A stretch of DNA of 64,000 bases from Bacteroidia bacterium (GTDB taxonomy: Bacteria > Bacteroidota > Bacteroidia > Bacteroidales > GWA2-32-17), in NCBI GenBank assembly GCA_016218155.1, contig JACREQ010000008.1, forward strand, positions 1-64,000. The letters run 5' to 3'. Positions 1 to 8,884 of this stretch are shown here, one piece after another. Numbering within the stretch: the first letter of the stretch is position 1; every line of letters starts with the position of its first letter. The notes below the pieces were generated by a model that did no database searches, was not told the origin of the DNA, and was given only the letters and a program-made list of their open reading frames with translations. The position numbers and the translations under genes were made by a program.

Positions 1-451
1 TAATAGATAATATTGAGTTATCGATAGTTTAAAACAAAAGTATGAAATTATTATTACTTAAACTTTAAACTCTATTTTTTATACTTAATCGATAAGTAAA
101 CACTTTTATTTTATTTCCATTTTAAAATATTTTTCATTCCTCATTCAATATACTTATTTTTATTTTTATTATATGAACAGTTGATAATAAGGCAATTGAA
201 ATACGAGGATCAGAAAATTTTTTATTATTTTTTTTATTTAGCATATCATTAATTTTCATATCTTTGCACACTTTTAATTTTACTTAACTTTAAAAAGTTA
301 ATAAATTTTATTTGCAATTGTTTAAAATAAATATTTTTTCTATAACTATGCATAATAGTTTTCCACTCTTGCTGTATGTATTTCATTTTAAAAATGATAT
401 TATATATTAAAATGTTCCTCGACATATGAATTTGTCTAGTCTAGTTTTATA
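1..451. other. Very AT-rich leader without a recognisable gene
   Basis: I see no coding region here. It is strikingly A+T-rich with poly-T runs. Two small signals are visible: a TATCTTTG box at 259-266 and an imperfectly placed inverted repeat, AACTAT-GCATA-ATAGTT, at 344-360. It probably serves as the promoter and leader region for the cargo gene that follows. Confidence 0.5.
259..266 (+). promoter_or_regulatory. Possible Bacteroidota -7 box (TATCTTTG)
   Basis: The octamer matches TAnnTTTG. No clear TTTG lies 17-20 bases upstream (only TTTA). If used, transcription would begin near base 273 and leave a 5' leader of about 180 bases before the cysteine peptidase-like gene. Confidence 0.35.
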
Positions 452-1954
452 TTGAATATTATTTATAACATAGCAAGCCTTATTAATTCAGTAAGCATTT
501 TAACCGAAATGCTTGTTAGCGATTTTGTAATACCTCGTCAAACAGCTGAACGACTTGTAAAAGATCGTTATCATCCATACATTGAAGCACTAAATGATGG
601 AATATGGGTATTTATAGAAAGCCCATATGTTGATAAAGTATATAGGGATAGTTATTATAATTATTTCTCATCTAAACTAAATCATGATAAAAAAGATTGT
701 ATTAGAATTTCGCTTTTTAATTCTGAAATAAAATTTAATGATTTTAGAGATAATAGTACTATAGATGAACTAAAAAATAAATTTTTAGGATTTATTGTTA
801 TCAGACCAACACCTCCATCAATCATAGGTAGAAGTGTAATTACACCGGAAGCTTTTAAAAAGAATTCTTTTAAAAGTCGTCTGATTAATGTTAAAACAAC
901 AGTAAATTATGTAAAAATGAAAGTTAGAGGATTTCCTCATTCTTCTCAAGACACAGAAACTATTACTTGTGCAGAAACAACAATATGGTCATGTTTAGAA
1001 TATTTCGGAACAGAATATCCTGAATATAAAACTATTTTACCTTCTCAAATAACTAATGTTCTTAGTAAGGTAGCATTTGAGAGACAATTGCCTTCTATTG
1101 GTTTAAATGTAAGACAAATATCTTCTGCATTAAAAGAATTTGGATTTGGAAGTAAAATATATTCATCAAGAGACTATAATGGAAATATGTGGCCTGATTT
1201 TCCTGTTATTTCTAGCACATATATTGAAAGTGGAATACCATTAATTTTAATACTTCACAAATCACAGGGTGCTGGGCATGCTGTATTATGTATCGGACAT
1301 GAAAATTTAGAAAAAACCCACTTTGATCAATTAAACGTACCGAAGACTCTCAATAATATTAAAGTTTATGATTTAGATTATATTAAAAAGAAGTTTATAA
1401 TTATAGATGATAACTACCCCCCATATCAATCTTCGTATTTTGACAATCCTTGCCAATATTACAAGAACACAGTATTTCATAATTATAGAATTGAGTATAT
1501 TGTTGTTCCGCTATATCCCAAAATATATCTTGATGCATTTGAAGCAAAAAATTTTGTATATGACTTAATTAGTTTAAGTCCATGGAAAATGGTTGATAAT
1601 AGTACTGTTGCACTAAGATTCTATTTGGCCTCAACCCGTTCTTTTAAAGATTGGTTAGCATTAAAATCCAATATGCAAGAAGATTTAAGAGAAATAATTT
1701 TGAGTATAGCAATGCCTAAATTTATTTGGATAACTGAAGTTGGCACGAAAGACTCCTTTAGTCAAAAACCAGAAAAAGCGAAAGGAATAATTTTATTAGA
1801 TGCAACAGGCGCGAATAAAAAAGACTTAAAGCCATTAATTATTGCAGCTTATGATGATCAATTATTTTTCTTTGATCCAATAACAAATGAACCACAACCA
1901 CCACAACAAATGCCTTTAACTGAATTTATAATATATCAAAACCTTAAAAACTAA
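452..1954 (+). CDS. Papain/C39-like cysteine peptidase-fold protein (mobile-element cargo)
   Basis: This 500-residue protein has no signal peptide, so it is probably cytoplasmic. Its centre shows a C39-like layout: Gln166, then Cys173 in ITCAETTIW, His276 in GAGHAVLCIGHE and Asp319/Asp320 in IIIDDNYP. That spacing fits the oxyanion Gln, nucleophile, general base and third residue of papain-like enzymes. The flanking N-terminal (1-150) and C-terminal (340-500) regions are not recognised. The reading frame has no ATG at its beginning: TTG at 452 is the longest start and ATG at 509 (residue 20) is the alternative. It is co-directional with the small gene at 1986 and shares its terminator, opposite to the mobilization genes. 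A defence, peptide-processing or toxin role is possible but not shown. Confidence 0.6.
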   Translation: MNIIYNIASLINSVSILTEMLVSDFVIPRQTAERLVKDRYHPYIEALNDGIWVFIESPYVDKVYRDSYYNYFSSKLNHDKKDCIRISLFNSEIKFNDFRDNSTIDELKNKFLGFIVIRPTPPSIIGRSVITPEAFKKNSFKSRLINVKTTVNYVKMKVRGFPHSSQDTETITCAETTIWSCLEYFGTEYPEYKTILPSQITNVLSKVAFERQLPSIGLNVRQISSALKEFGFGSKIYSSRDYNGNMWPDFPVISSTYIESGIPLILILHKSQGAGHAVLCIGHENLEKTHFDQLNVPKTLNNIKVYDLDYIKKKFIIIDDNYPPYQSSYFDNPCQYYKNTVFHNYRIEYIVVPLYPKIYLDAFEAKNFVYDLISLSPWKMVDNSTVALRFYLASTRSFKDWLALKSNMQEDLREIILSIAMPKFIWITEVGTKDSFSQKPEKAKGIILLDATGANKKDLKPLIIAAYDDQLFFFDPITNEPQPPQQMPLTEFIIYQNLKN

Positions 1955-1971
1955 AAAACAAGTCCCCCTTT

Positions 1972-1978
1972 AAGGAGG
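1972..1978 (+). promoter_or_regulatory. Strong Shine-Dalgarno (AAGGAGG) before the 64-residue gene
   Basis: A consensus AAGGAGG sits 7 bases before the ATG at 1986. Almost no other gene in the window has one, so it stands out. A run of C and T just upstream (1965-1970) is partly complementary to it and could mask it. Confidence 0.7.
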
Positions 1979-1985
1979 CAAAAAA

Positions 1986-2180
1986 ATGGAATCTAAAATA
2001 GACAAATTCCAAGAAGTAATAGCAAAATTAAAAACACAAGGAAAAGCTACTATTATTCCGAAAGAGCAATTCTCAAAAGAGATGGAATTAATGAATAATA
2101 GTGTCGAAAAAACAAGAGACGAATATCTAAATATTGAGGCAAATGCTCAATCAAGAGCTGCTGAAATTATTGTAAGATAA
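1986..2180 (+). CDS. Small helical charged protein, unknown function
   Basis: This 64-residue protein is rich in Lys and Glu and lacks Cys, a signal peptide and membrane segments; it should be almost entirely helical. It starts 31 bases after the cysteine peptidase-like gene, has a consensus Shine-Dalgarno and is followed by a strong terminator. The high-affinity ribosome site suggests more protein is made from this gene than from its large neighbour, as seen for antitoxins, immunity proteins or peptide substrates. I do not recognise a family. It is real as judged by the ribosome site, the terminator spacing and the gene context. Confidence 0.6.
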   Translation: MESKIDKFQEVIAKLKTQGKATIIPKEQFSKEMELMNNSVEKTRDEYLNIEANAQSRAAEIIVR

Positions 2181-2207
2181 TGATATTTAGTATATTATTG
2201 TGTAAAC

Positions 2208-2238
2208 AAAGGACATTTATCATGAATGTCCTTTTTAT
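2208..2238 (+). terminator. Rho-independent terminator of the cargo pair
   Basis: A perfect 10-bp stem (AAAGGACATT / AATGTCCTTT) with a 7-base loop is followed by T-rich sequence. It ends the two-gene cargo unit 28 bases after the small gene and lies before the oppositely oriented ArdC-like gene. Confidence 0.85.
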
Positions 2239-2295
2239 TATCTAATTACTTGTACCTTTCAATTTTTAAATAACCTTTTTACTTATTAAATAAGT

Positions 2296-3291
2296 TCATC
2301 TTTTCATCCCAACTATTTGTTTTTCTACATTTTTTCTCGTATTCCACATTTCAGTTTCCCTCTCTTCTATTTTTTTTTGACTGTCAGTCAAGTCATTCTC
2401 CAAAATCAATTCCCTTTCTTCATTCCTAACATTAAGAATATAATCCGTTGCCTTCTGAGCTTGTGCGCTTGCATAAACTATAAATTTTTTATCTTTCTTT
2501 AATCTTTCCAACCAACCTTGTATATAGGCTGCATTATTTTCAAGTTGTTCAATGGGTATTCCTGCAAAAGATTTTAGGTATGAAGCTCCCATTTCAGCTG
2601 TTAATTCTTCTACAGCATAGTCATTTGTTTTGAATCCTTTGCTCTGTGTTAATTCTCTTCTGTCTAATCTTTCTTGATGTCCTGTGCTATGCACCAGTTC
2701 ATGAAATAATGCCCCATAATAACTTTCACTGCTAACAAATGATTCAGTTTTTGGCATATTTATATAGTCTTCTATTTTATGATAATATGCCTGTTGTTCT
2801 TTAGTTCTAATATCTGGTCGCTTTGGCATTTCATTAATTATCTTTTCACAGGTTTCAATTGGATCATTTTGTCTTTCAATTTTTGGCGGTATTTTCTCAA
2901 TTGGTATTCCATCACACTGGTCAATATTGAAGACATTGTAATATTTCAGTAATGGAATCTTCTTTGTTTTTCCATCTGCTTCATTTTCTTTCTCCAACCA
3001 TTTCCAAAATATTACTTCCTGTGATTTTTCACCTTTCTTTACTGTACCTCCTAATTCTTTAACTTGTTTAAAAGTGAGAAAATAATTTTGCGCATAATTC
3101 AGGGTTGATAATAGCCAGACATTGATTCCCCTGTAATCTTTCCCGGTAATAAGATTTTTCGGATGCCCTGCATCAGTCCATGGTTTTTGCCATGGTATTA
3201 CTCCATTCTCAAGATGTTCAATGATACGATTAGTAACAATTTCATAGACATCCGTTGGTTTTGGGTTGTGTATAGGTTTTATGTTTTGCAT
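2296..3291 (-). CDS. ArdC-like antirestriction protein (ssDNA-binding N-terminus, zincin C-terminus)
   Basis: The 331-residue protein has the two-part plan of the ArdC/DUF1738 family. An N-terminal ssDNA-binding domain (about 10-125) carries the typical NGVIPWQKPW and the YYNVFNIDQC stretch. A C-terminal metallopeptidase-like domain (about 150-290) carries HELVHSTGH (197-205) with a downstream Glu in VEELTAE (229). ArdC proteins coat incoming single-stranded DNA and protect it from restriction during conjugation. The gene is the last of the mobilization block, 23 bases after the relaxase, which fits entry-protection cargo. The family assignment is firm; whether the zincin part cleaves anything is not known from sequence. 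Confidence 0.9.
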   Translation of the reverse strand: MQNIKPIHNPKPTDVYEIVTNRIIEHLENGVIPWQKPWTDAGHPKNLITGKDYRGINVWLLSTLNYAQNYFLTFKQVKELGGTVKKGEKSQEVIFWKWLEKENEADGKTKKIPLLKYYNVFNIDQCDGIPIEKIPPKIERQNDPIETCEKIINEMPKRPDIRTKEQQAYYHKIEDYINMPKTESFVSSESYYGALFHELVHSTGHQERLDRRELTQSKGFKTNDYAVEELTAEMGASYLKSFAGIPIEQLENNAAYIQGWLERLKKDKKFIVYASAQAQKATDYILNVRNEERELILENDLTDSQKKIEERETEMWNTRKNVEKQIVGMKR

Positions 3292-3314
3292 ATTAATATT
3301 TTTATTGATAATTG

Positions 3315-4226
3315 TTATAGGTTACGACTAATGTTTTTATCTTTTTCATTTCTATCTTTTACTTCCCTTGTTTTATTTATCTCAGTTCCTCTTTTAAATG
3401 TTCTGTTTAGTTCTTCCAATCTCTCTTCTGTAAAGCCTATCCGGCTCAAACGAAACTTATGATTTTCGAAAATTATTCCCGTTATTTTTCCTCCTCTTAT
3501 GTATGTTTTCAGTCCACATTCATTTAGTTTTTTAAAGAAATCATCTTTGGATTCGGCAGCCTTATAACATGTTTTAAGTATTCCAATGATTTGTTCTTTT
3601 TCTGTGGCTCTCCCTGTTCTTAATTTAAATTGGTACTCTTTTTCGGTTTTAGTTACTTCATTATTTTCTTTACTTCGTTTTTTGTCTTGACCTCGTTCTT
3701 GTTCTTTGCTTTTAACTTTGTTATTGTGCCTGACAACAGATTTTGAGAGTTCCGGAAAATGTTCTAATTGATAATTCTGAATGTCTTTTTTTAGCTTCTG
3801 AAATTCCACTTTTGTCATTCTCAGGGATTTTCCTGTATGATATTCCAATCCCGACGCACAAATATGAATATGATAATGATCTTTGTCAAAATGTGGGATG
3901 GCGACAAACATTCCGTTTATCTTTCGCATTTGAATATATGCCCTTGCCATAAGTTCAAGCTTGTCTAAAGAAATGTTTTCCGCATCGTCCTTGTGAAAAG
4001 AAATAATCTCGTGAGTATATAATACGCTGTCTTTCCTTTTTCTTAATCTAAATGTTTCGTTTTCTATATATTGTGTTTCCCATTGGTTAATGCTATTTCC
4101 TCTTAAGTTATGGGTAATTACAAAGCTTCTTTTTTCTTTATTAAAAAGTCGCCCTTCATCATGCAACATATAATTAAGTAGTTTTTTGTATTGTGGTCTC
4201 TTATATGATTTGATCTTGATTATCAT
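3315..4226 (-). CDS. Relaxase / mobilization nuclease (MOBP-type)
   Basis: The 303-residue protein has the relaxase metal site HYHIH at 117-121 (in PHFDKDHYHIHI), preceded by THEIISFH (71-78). An N-terminal YxxLLNYM segment offers candidate catalytic tyrosines (Tyr13, Tyr19). These features fit the relaxase/mobilization nuclease domain that nicks oriT and stays bound to the 5' end. After about residue 165 the protein is Lys/Glu-rich, and a second conserved-looking segment (about 205-280) resembles the region following MOBP nuclease domains. It lies between the MobC-like gene (81-base gap) and the ArdC-like gene. No helicase or primase domain is attached, so the protein is short for a relaxase. 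Confidence 0.88.
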   Translation of the reverse strand: MIIKIKSYKRPQYKKLLNYMLHDEGRLFNKEKRSFVITHNLRGNSINQWETQYIENETFRLRKRKDSVLYTHEIISFHKDDAENISLDKLELMARAYIQMRKINGMFVAIPHFDKDHYHIHICASGLEYHTGKSLRMTKVEFQKLKKDIQNYQLEHFPELSKSVVRHNNKVKSKEQERGQDKKRSKENNEVTKTEKEYQFKLRTGRATEKEQIIGILKTCYKAAESKDDFFKKLNECGLKTYIRGGKITGIIFENHKFRLSRIGFTEERLEELNRTFKRGTEINKTREVKDRNEKDKNISRNL

Positions 4227-4307
4227 TAATGAAAATGTTTAATGTCTTTGTTTGTTGTTTACAATTAGAGTATTTTTAATAACAACGAACTATAAACAAT
4301 AAACTTT

Positions 4308-4793
4308 TTAACTTTTAACTTCCCTTGGTGGGTTTCTGAAAACTTCATTGATTTCAATTTCCAATTTTTCTATTCTGTTTTCAATTTTCTCCAGTCTTTT
4401 GTCTCTTTCCCAAAAATATCTGTCTCTTACTTTTACTATACTTTGAATTTCATTCAAACATTGGGATAATAATTGTTCTAACTTTGCTATTTGATTAATG
4501 TTAGGAACAATAAATTTCTGATTGATGTATGCAATGGTTGCTTTTCGTATAAATGACGTGATAGTTACATTATGTTTTTTTGCTGCTTCCTTTACTTTGT
4601 TATATTCTCCTTTTTCGTTTGAGAAATTAACATTGAATTCCGGTTTATGTGTTCTTTGTTTTTGTTTGTATTTCAATAAATATTCTTTCCTGTAGGCTTT
4701 CTTGACGGCTTTGATCTCCTCATCCGTACCATTTTCAAGAATGCCTGTTCTTTCAAGATATTCCCATAATCCGCTTTTGGTCTTCCTACTCAT
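4308..4793 (-). CDS. MobC-like relaxosome accessory protein
   Basis: This 161-residue basic protein has a ribbon-helix-helix-like core at about 53-92 (FNVNFSNEKG, then VKEAAKKHNVTITSFIRKA), followed by a coiled-coil tail rich in Glu/Lys (about 115-155). This is the layout of MobC-type plasmid mobilization proteins, which bind oriT and help the relaxase nick. It overlaps the end of the coupling-protein gene by 8 bases and lies directly upstream of the relaxase, so the three are translated from one message. Confidence 0.78.
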   Translation of the reverse strand: MSRKTKSGLWEYLERTGILENGTDEEIKAVKKAYRKEYLLKYKQKQRTHKPEFNVNFSNEKGEYNKVKEAAKKHNVTITSFIRKATIAYINQKFIVPNINQIAKLEQLLSQCLNEIQSIVKVRDRYFWERDKRLEKIENRIEKLEIEINEVFRNPPREVKS

Positions 4794-6216
4794 CAGTTGC
4801 TAGGTTATCGTGTAATGTTTGATTGTCCTGCATTGTAATATCAGGTGATTCAATCATACTGTATTTGCGGTATTTTAATCTTTTATAATATGGTTTTAAT
4901 CTAGCCATAATAGGCTTATGATGTCCGCAAATAAGTATTGCCATATTTTCTTTCATAGTACGGATTTCATCATTTGTCATTAAACTTCGTACTACTTTGT
5001 TTTTCTTATCATCATGGTATTGAAATTTACCCAGAGTTTGTTCTAGTTCTTTTGAGGTTTCCAATGAGGTTCCAGTAAAATACATTTTGGCAAAACAGTT
5101 GGATTTTATTCCTTCTGCATTTTCTTTTCCGTAACTGTGTACTATCTGACTAAAATCCTGAACTAACAACATTATTCCTGATCGATGTTTTCTAACATTA
5201 GCAACTGCCAGTGGCAAAGTCGGAAAATATAAAGAGGAAGCTTCATCAATTAATAAGAAGATATCACTTTCATTTTCTTTCGGAAATCGTGAGAGTATAT
5301 AAGCGAAGAACTGTTCAAAATATATGGAAGTAAGAACAGAGTAATACTTTTGATCGGCAACTGAGTTCTGTATAAACAATGCTGTTGGCTTATTTCTGAA
5401 TTCTTCAAAGTTCATATTATCGTATTCTGTTACTTGTGCTACTGCTTCATCATTGAATATTTGAAGAGCGGCTTTACAAGTTGCAATTACTCCACTTACA
5501 ACCTTTTGATCGTAACTTACAAATGACTTGTATTCTCCAAACAAAGCATCATCTGCATATTTACTGAAAAGGTTATCTACATATTCAGGGTCACCTCCGA
5601 GTTTGTTCAACAATTGCCTTACATTATATAGATTTGTTAATTCAGATTCTTGTCTTTTTAATATTGTTATAAGCATAAAAAGTAATGATGTTGACTGGAT
5701 AGTCCAAAACGGATCTTTAGACTTACTGCCTAGTGCATTTTCAACAAGCATTGTTGCTACTTTCTGAATTTCAGAAGAACTTTTTGCTCTTTCAAGAGGA
5801 TTATAATTAGAAGATTTATCAGGGTTAGCAAAATTCAAAACTTTGATTTCATACCCTTTTTGCTTTAAATACCCTGCTGTTTTTGTAAAAAGTTCTCCTG
5901 AAGGATCATGTATAACAAAGCTCCCTAATGTTGAATATATGGAAGGAATAAGGACTACACTTGATTTGCCTGTTCCGGTTCCTCCTATGATGATTGAATT
6001 TTGATAAGAGTTTTTTACAGACAGGTTTTTTATGCCTGTCAGACAAAAACCCTTATGTCTTCTTGAGAGGAGCGTTCCTGACCAGACAAATTTTGCGTTG
6101 TAGCCTTCTTTCTTCTCAGGAATGGCAGTAATAACAAATTTTATCAATTCAAATATAAATTTGAAAAGACTTTCGAGTAATTTGATGATGAGTGTGAGAA
6201 ATTGTTCGATAATCAT
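4786..6216 (-). CDS. Type IV secretion coupling protein (VirD4/TraG family)
   Basis: The 476-residue protein starts with a hydrophobic membrane anchor (about 5-32), followed by a VirD4/TraG ATPase. Walker A is GGTGTGKSS (78-86), a FVIHDPSGEL motif lies at 100-109, and Walker B is LLIDEAS (321-327), followed by an RKHRSGIMLLVQD sensor-like segment. Such ATPases hand the relaxase-DNA complex to a mating-pair channel. It is shorter than typical TraG/VirD4 proteins (500-650 residues), mainly at the N-terminus. An own coupling protein beside the relaxase lets an element use a channel supplied by another element. Confidence 0.92.
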   Translation of the reverse strand: MIIEQFLTLIIKLLESLFKFIFELIKFVITAIPEKKEGYNAKFVWSGTLLSRRHKGFCLTGIKNLSVKNSYQNSIIIGGTGTGKSSVVLIPSIYSTLGSFVIHDPSGELFTKTAGYLKQKGYEIKVLNFANPDKSSNYNPLERAKSSSEIQKVATMLVENALGSKSKDPFWTIQSTSLLFMLITILKRQESELTNLYNVRQLLNKLGGDPEYVDNLFSKYADDALFGEYKSFVSYDQKVVSGVIATCKAALQIFNDEAVAQVTEYDNMNFEEFRNKPTALFIQNSVADQKYYSVLTSIYFEQFFAYILSRFPKENESDIFLLIDEASSLYFPTLPLAVANVRKHRSGIMLLVQDFSQIVHSYGKENAEGIKSNCFAKMYFTGTSLETSKELEQTLGKFQYHDDKKNKVVRSLMTNDEIRTMKENMAILICGHHKPIMARLKPYYKRLKYRKYSMIESPDITMQDNQTLHDNLATDE

Positions 6217-6228
6217 TTGTGGTAATTG

Positions 6229-6378
6229 TTATTTTTGTTTATTAATAATCTTATCCAGAAATTGGTTGCATTGTTGAAGAATTAATTCAGCCAAACGACA
6301 GGCTCCCCATAAGAGGATTAGAAATATCTTCCATACCAGTTTTAGCATATACCAGAGTATCTTCTTTAGTGTTTCCAT
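6229..6378 (-). CDS. Small hydrophobic ORF, 49 residues
   Basis: A 49-codon frame runs from ATG at 6378 to TAA at 6229, filling the gap between the lipoprotein gene and the coupling-protein gene (12 bases before its ATG). The product is METLKKILWYM-like at the start, with a hydrophobic segment at about 7-24 rich in Leu, Ile and Trp, then an amphipathic helix with two Cys. It could be a small membrane partner of the coupling protein. There is no ribosome-binding site, but that is usual in this genome. A chance frame cannot be excluded. Confidence 0.5.
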   Translation of the reverse strand: METLKKILWYMLKLVWKIFLILLWGACRLAELILQQCNQFLDKIINKQK

Positions 6379-6405
6379 AACTTTTCACTTTTTAGTTTTG
6401 ACTTT

Positions 6406-7110
6406 TTATAGGTTTGCAGAGATGTTTACTTTAGCTCCCTTATCTTCCAATAGTTTTTTATAGAATCCGGATATTATTTGAAATTTCTGATCACTAATAT
6501 TTTCTGTAGGTTGATAGATAAAATAAACTTCTATTCCATTTAAAGTTTCCAAAGTTTCTTGCTTTTCAAATATTCGTATGATTTGTTCAGGATTTGATTT
6601 TAATTTCTCAAAATCATCCCTTTTGTAAAAAGATAAATCTGGCGCATTCTCCATTAAATTACTGTATACAACAAGAATATGCCTTTGGGCTTTAATATTT
6701 TTTAACTTGTTAAGTTCATTTGCGATTGGGAAATAAATGGCTGAATTAGCTTTTTCTGCATTATACCTTGAGCGATTCTTTATTATTTTCACTACTTCAT
6801 TAGTGAATTTCTTAATTTCTTTTTCTCTGTCAAATTCATTTGCGAGCCATTTATTCTGAGGTTCAAGCTTTGCTTGCTTTATTTGATTATAGCTTACATC
6901 TGTCAATTCTTTAAATTGGAAAATTCCCCCGTTCCATTTGTTTTGCAAATCGAACAGGGAAAGTATTTCCTGAGTGTCAGGTTGGGCGATGTGTATATCT
7001 GTTATATCGTGTAAAAGTACAACAGCTGTTGTACTTTGCTCTTGCGAATTACACCCTGTTATTAAGGTGATAATTGCAATTGATATTAAGATTGTGATAA
7101 TCGTTTTCAT
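6406..7110 (-). CDS. VWA-like lipoprotein of the mobilization block
   Basis: The 234-residue product has a lipoprotein signal peptide with Cys20 in LITGCNS. The mature part begins with a strand ending in HDITD (34-38), a MIDAS-like D-x-T-x pattern. A second hydrophobic strand (HILVVYSNLMENAPD) lies at about 143-157, and a third (GIEVYFIYQP) follows. This order resembles a von Willebrand factor A fold, though the metal motif is not canonical. It is probably envelope-anchored. Its place in the mobilization block suggests a role in transfer, surface contact or exclusion, which is inference. Confidence 0.65.
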   Translation of the reverse strand: MKTIITILISIAIITLITGCNSQEQSTTAVVLLHDITDIHIAQPDTQEILSLFDLQNKWNGGIFQFKELTDVSYNQIKQAKLEPQNKWLANEFDREKEIKKFTNEVVKIIKNRSRYNAEKANSAIYFPIANELNKLKNIKAQRHILVVYSNLMENAPDLSFYKRDDFEKLKSNPEQIIRIFEKQETLETLNGIEVYFIYQPTENISDQKFQIISGFYKKLLEDKGAKVNISANL

Positions 7111-7142
7111 TTTGTTGTTTTTTAATTATTGAGAATTTGTAA

Positions 7143-8225
7143 TTATCCTTTATTGCTTATATTATTCACGGAATAGATGAAGTCTTTTATATCCGGCTCG
7201 GGTTGTGGTTTTTTGAAGCAATCTGGTGTTAAACCATCAGTCCGGTATTTAAGATTATTAGCTTTAAATACTTCTATTGACTCCCAATACATTTTTCGAA
7301 TTCTGTCTGCAGCATAATTGGCATGTTGAGCTATACGCATTCTCATTTGTGTCCGTTCTGCAATTGTTGCTTTAATTTTTTCTCTTTTTGCCTTTAATTC
7401 TTCGATTTCCTTTTTGCGTTTCTTAATAGTTTTATAGATTTTCATATTCTTTGAATTTTGCCTAATCTCAGTCCATGATGGCAAAACAAAGTGAGATACT
7501 AGTGTTGATACAGTAAATAAGAACAAGTTAAAAACAACAAAAAAGAATGGGTTAATATGTACATCATGACTTTCAAGGTAGCTTGTTCTTAAAAAGGCAA
7601 GAACTGTAAAAACTATTGTTATAAAAGAAAATGAACCTATTATAACAAATCGTTTTTGTAAAGTATTCTTAGCTTCCTTGAAAAGAAATGGAACCAAGTG
7701 AGAAAAGATAAATACAGCAAAGGAAATGCATATTGATATAATCAAAGCAAACAACATATTCTCTCCGGTTTTCTGAAATGCTTTTGTATTAAAAAGCGTT
7801 TCGCCAATGTTAATGATGAGGGTTGAAATTATTGCCCATTGTATTCTTGTATGTAATGATGTTTGATTGAAACTTCTTAATTCATGTTCATCAATTTGGT
7901 TCTGATCTTCCTTTTCCTTGATTTCCTTTTCAAGAACTTTATCTTTTTCTTTTAGAAATTCAGCTTCTATACCTGCATCTTTAAAATGTGCATCAGGTTG
8001 TATGGAATGATTTGCTTCGGTTGCGAGTTTTTCGCATCTGGTTCGAATTTCTCCTGTATACTGGACAAAGTCATCCCCTTTTGGAGCAGGCAGGTTCTTT
8101 TTTCCATAGAATTTTCCGTCTGTGGCAGCTAATTCGTTAATTACGACATAGCCTTTTTGCAACATATTCTCTAGTTCAGGGTCTTGAATGTTGCCTGTTG
8201 AAAATGTAACTGAGTTTTGTTTCAT
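7143..8225 (-). CDS. Four-TM membrane protein with coiled coils, unknown function
   Basis: The 360-residue protein has a soluble, highly charged N-terminus (1-125, with a Lys/Glu coiled coil at about 88-112). Four membrane helices follow at about 127-145, 157-181, 193-212 and 226-248. A long coiled coil (about 258-300) and a C-terminal domain complete it. No signal peptide and no enzyme motif are seen. It lies between the lipoprotein and the charged protein with short gaps, so it belongs to the same operon. I do not recognise the family. Confidence 0.65.
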   Translation of the reverse strand: MKQNSVTFSTGNIQDPELENMLQKGYVVINELAATDGKFYGKKNLPAPKGDDFVQYTGEIRTRCEKLATEANHSIQPDAHFKDAGIEAEFLKEKDKVLEKEIKEKEDQNQIDEHELRSFNQTSLHTRIQWAIISTLIINIGETLFNTKAFQKTGENMLFALIISICISFAVFIFSHLVPFLFKEAKNTLQKRFVIIGSFSFITIVFTVLAFLRTSYLESHDVHINPFFFVVFNLFLFTVSTLVSHFVLPSWTEIRQNSKNMKIYKTIKKRKKEIEELKAKREKIKATIAERTQMRMRIAQHANYAADRIRKMYWESIEVFKANNLKYRTDGLTPDCFKKPQPEPDIKDFIYSVNNISNKG

Positions 8226-8257
8226 GATATTTTGATTTTAATGGTTATTATTAATTA

Positions 8258-8824
8258 TTATCTGTCTATTTCCTGCTCAACTTCCTGATTGTTTTCCCTG
8301 TCATTGTTTTGCTCCCTTACTTGTTCAAGTTCCTGCTCTCTTTCGCTTTTTTCAGGCTGTTCATTTTTGTATTTTTCATCGTGCTTGTTTTCCAACTTTT
8401 CATCGTGTTCTTTTTCGACCTTAGTTTCCTTGTCTTTTTCTGTTGGTTTTGATTTTCCACGAATTTGTTTCAGTTCATTTTCCCTTGATGATTTTTCTTT
8501 GGGTTGTTTCTTTCCGATTTTTTCAGAATAAGGAAAGTCATCATGTTCTTTTTGGTTGGGTCCTGCAGGAATTGACATTGCCATTGTTTTTCCGCATTCA
8601 ATAAAATTTTGCTTTAGGGCATACAACTCTTTGGTATCAACAAAAACGTCATTTCCCATCCAGTCTTTTGCGTAATAAACATATTTCTCATTCTCTTTGT
8701 CATACACTTTAAATATTCGCCCTATGATTTGTCTTTTTCCTTTTTCAACATGAACTACAGTTATAAAATGTTGACCCTTTCTGAATGTGCTGTATTCAAT
8801 GAATACGGTTTTGGTAGTTTTCAT
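8258..8824 (-). CDS. Protein with a folded N-terminus and long charged tail, unknown function
   Basis: The first 85 residues or so look like a compact strand-rich domain (IEYSTFRKGQHFITVVHVEK and onward). Residues from about 95 to 188 are a low-complexity Glu/Lys/Asn/Gln tail with repeated KHDEK-like segments, probably disordered. It is the first gene of the minus-strand mobilization operon, next to the repeat cluster at the att end. It may be a DNA- or relaxosome-associated factor, but nothing in the sequence proves that. Confidence 0.6.
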   Translation of the reverse strand: MKTTKTVFIEYSTFRKGQHFITVVHVEKGKRQIIGRIFKVYDKENEKYVYYAKDWMGNDVFVDTKELYALKQNFIECGKTMAMSIPAGPNQKEHDDFPYSEKIGKKQPKEKSSRENELKQIRGKSKPTEKDKETKVEKEHDEKLENKHDEKYKNEQPEKSEREQELEQVREQNNDRENNQEVEQEIDR

Positions 8825-8884
8825 AATTTTAATTTTTAATGGTGAGTATTGGTGATTCTGATTTTTTCAAAAGCCAAAATTGAA

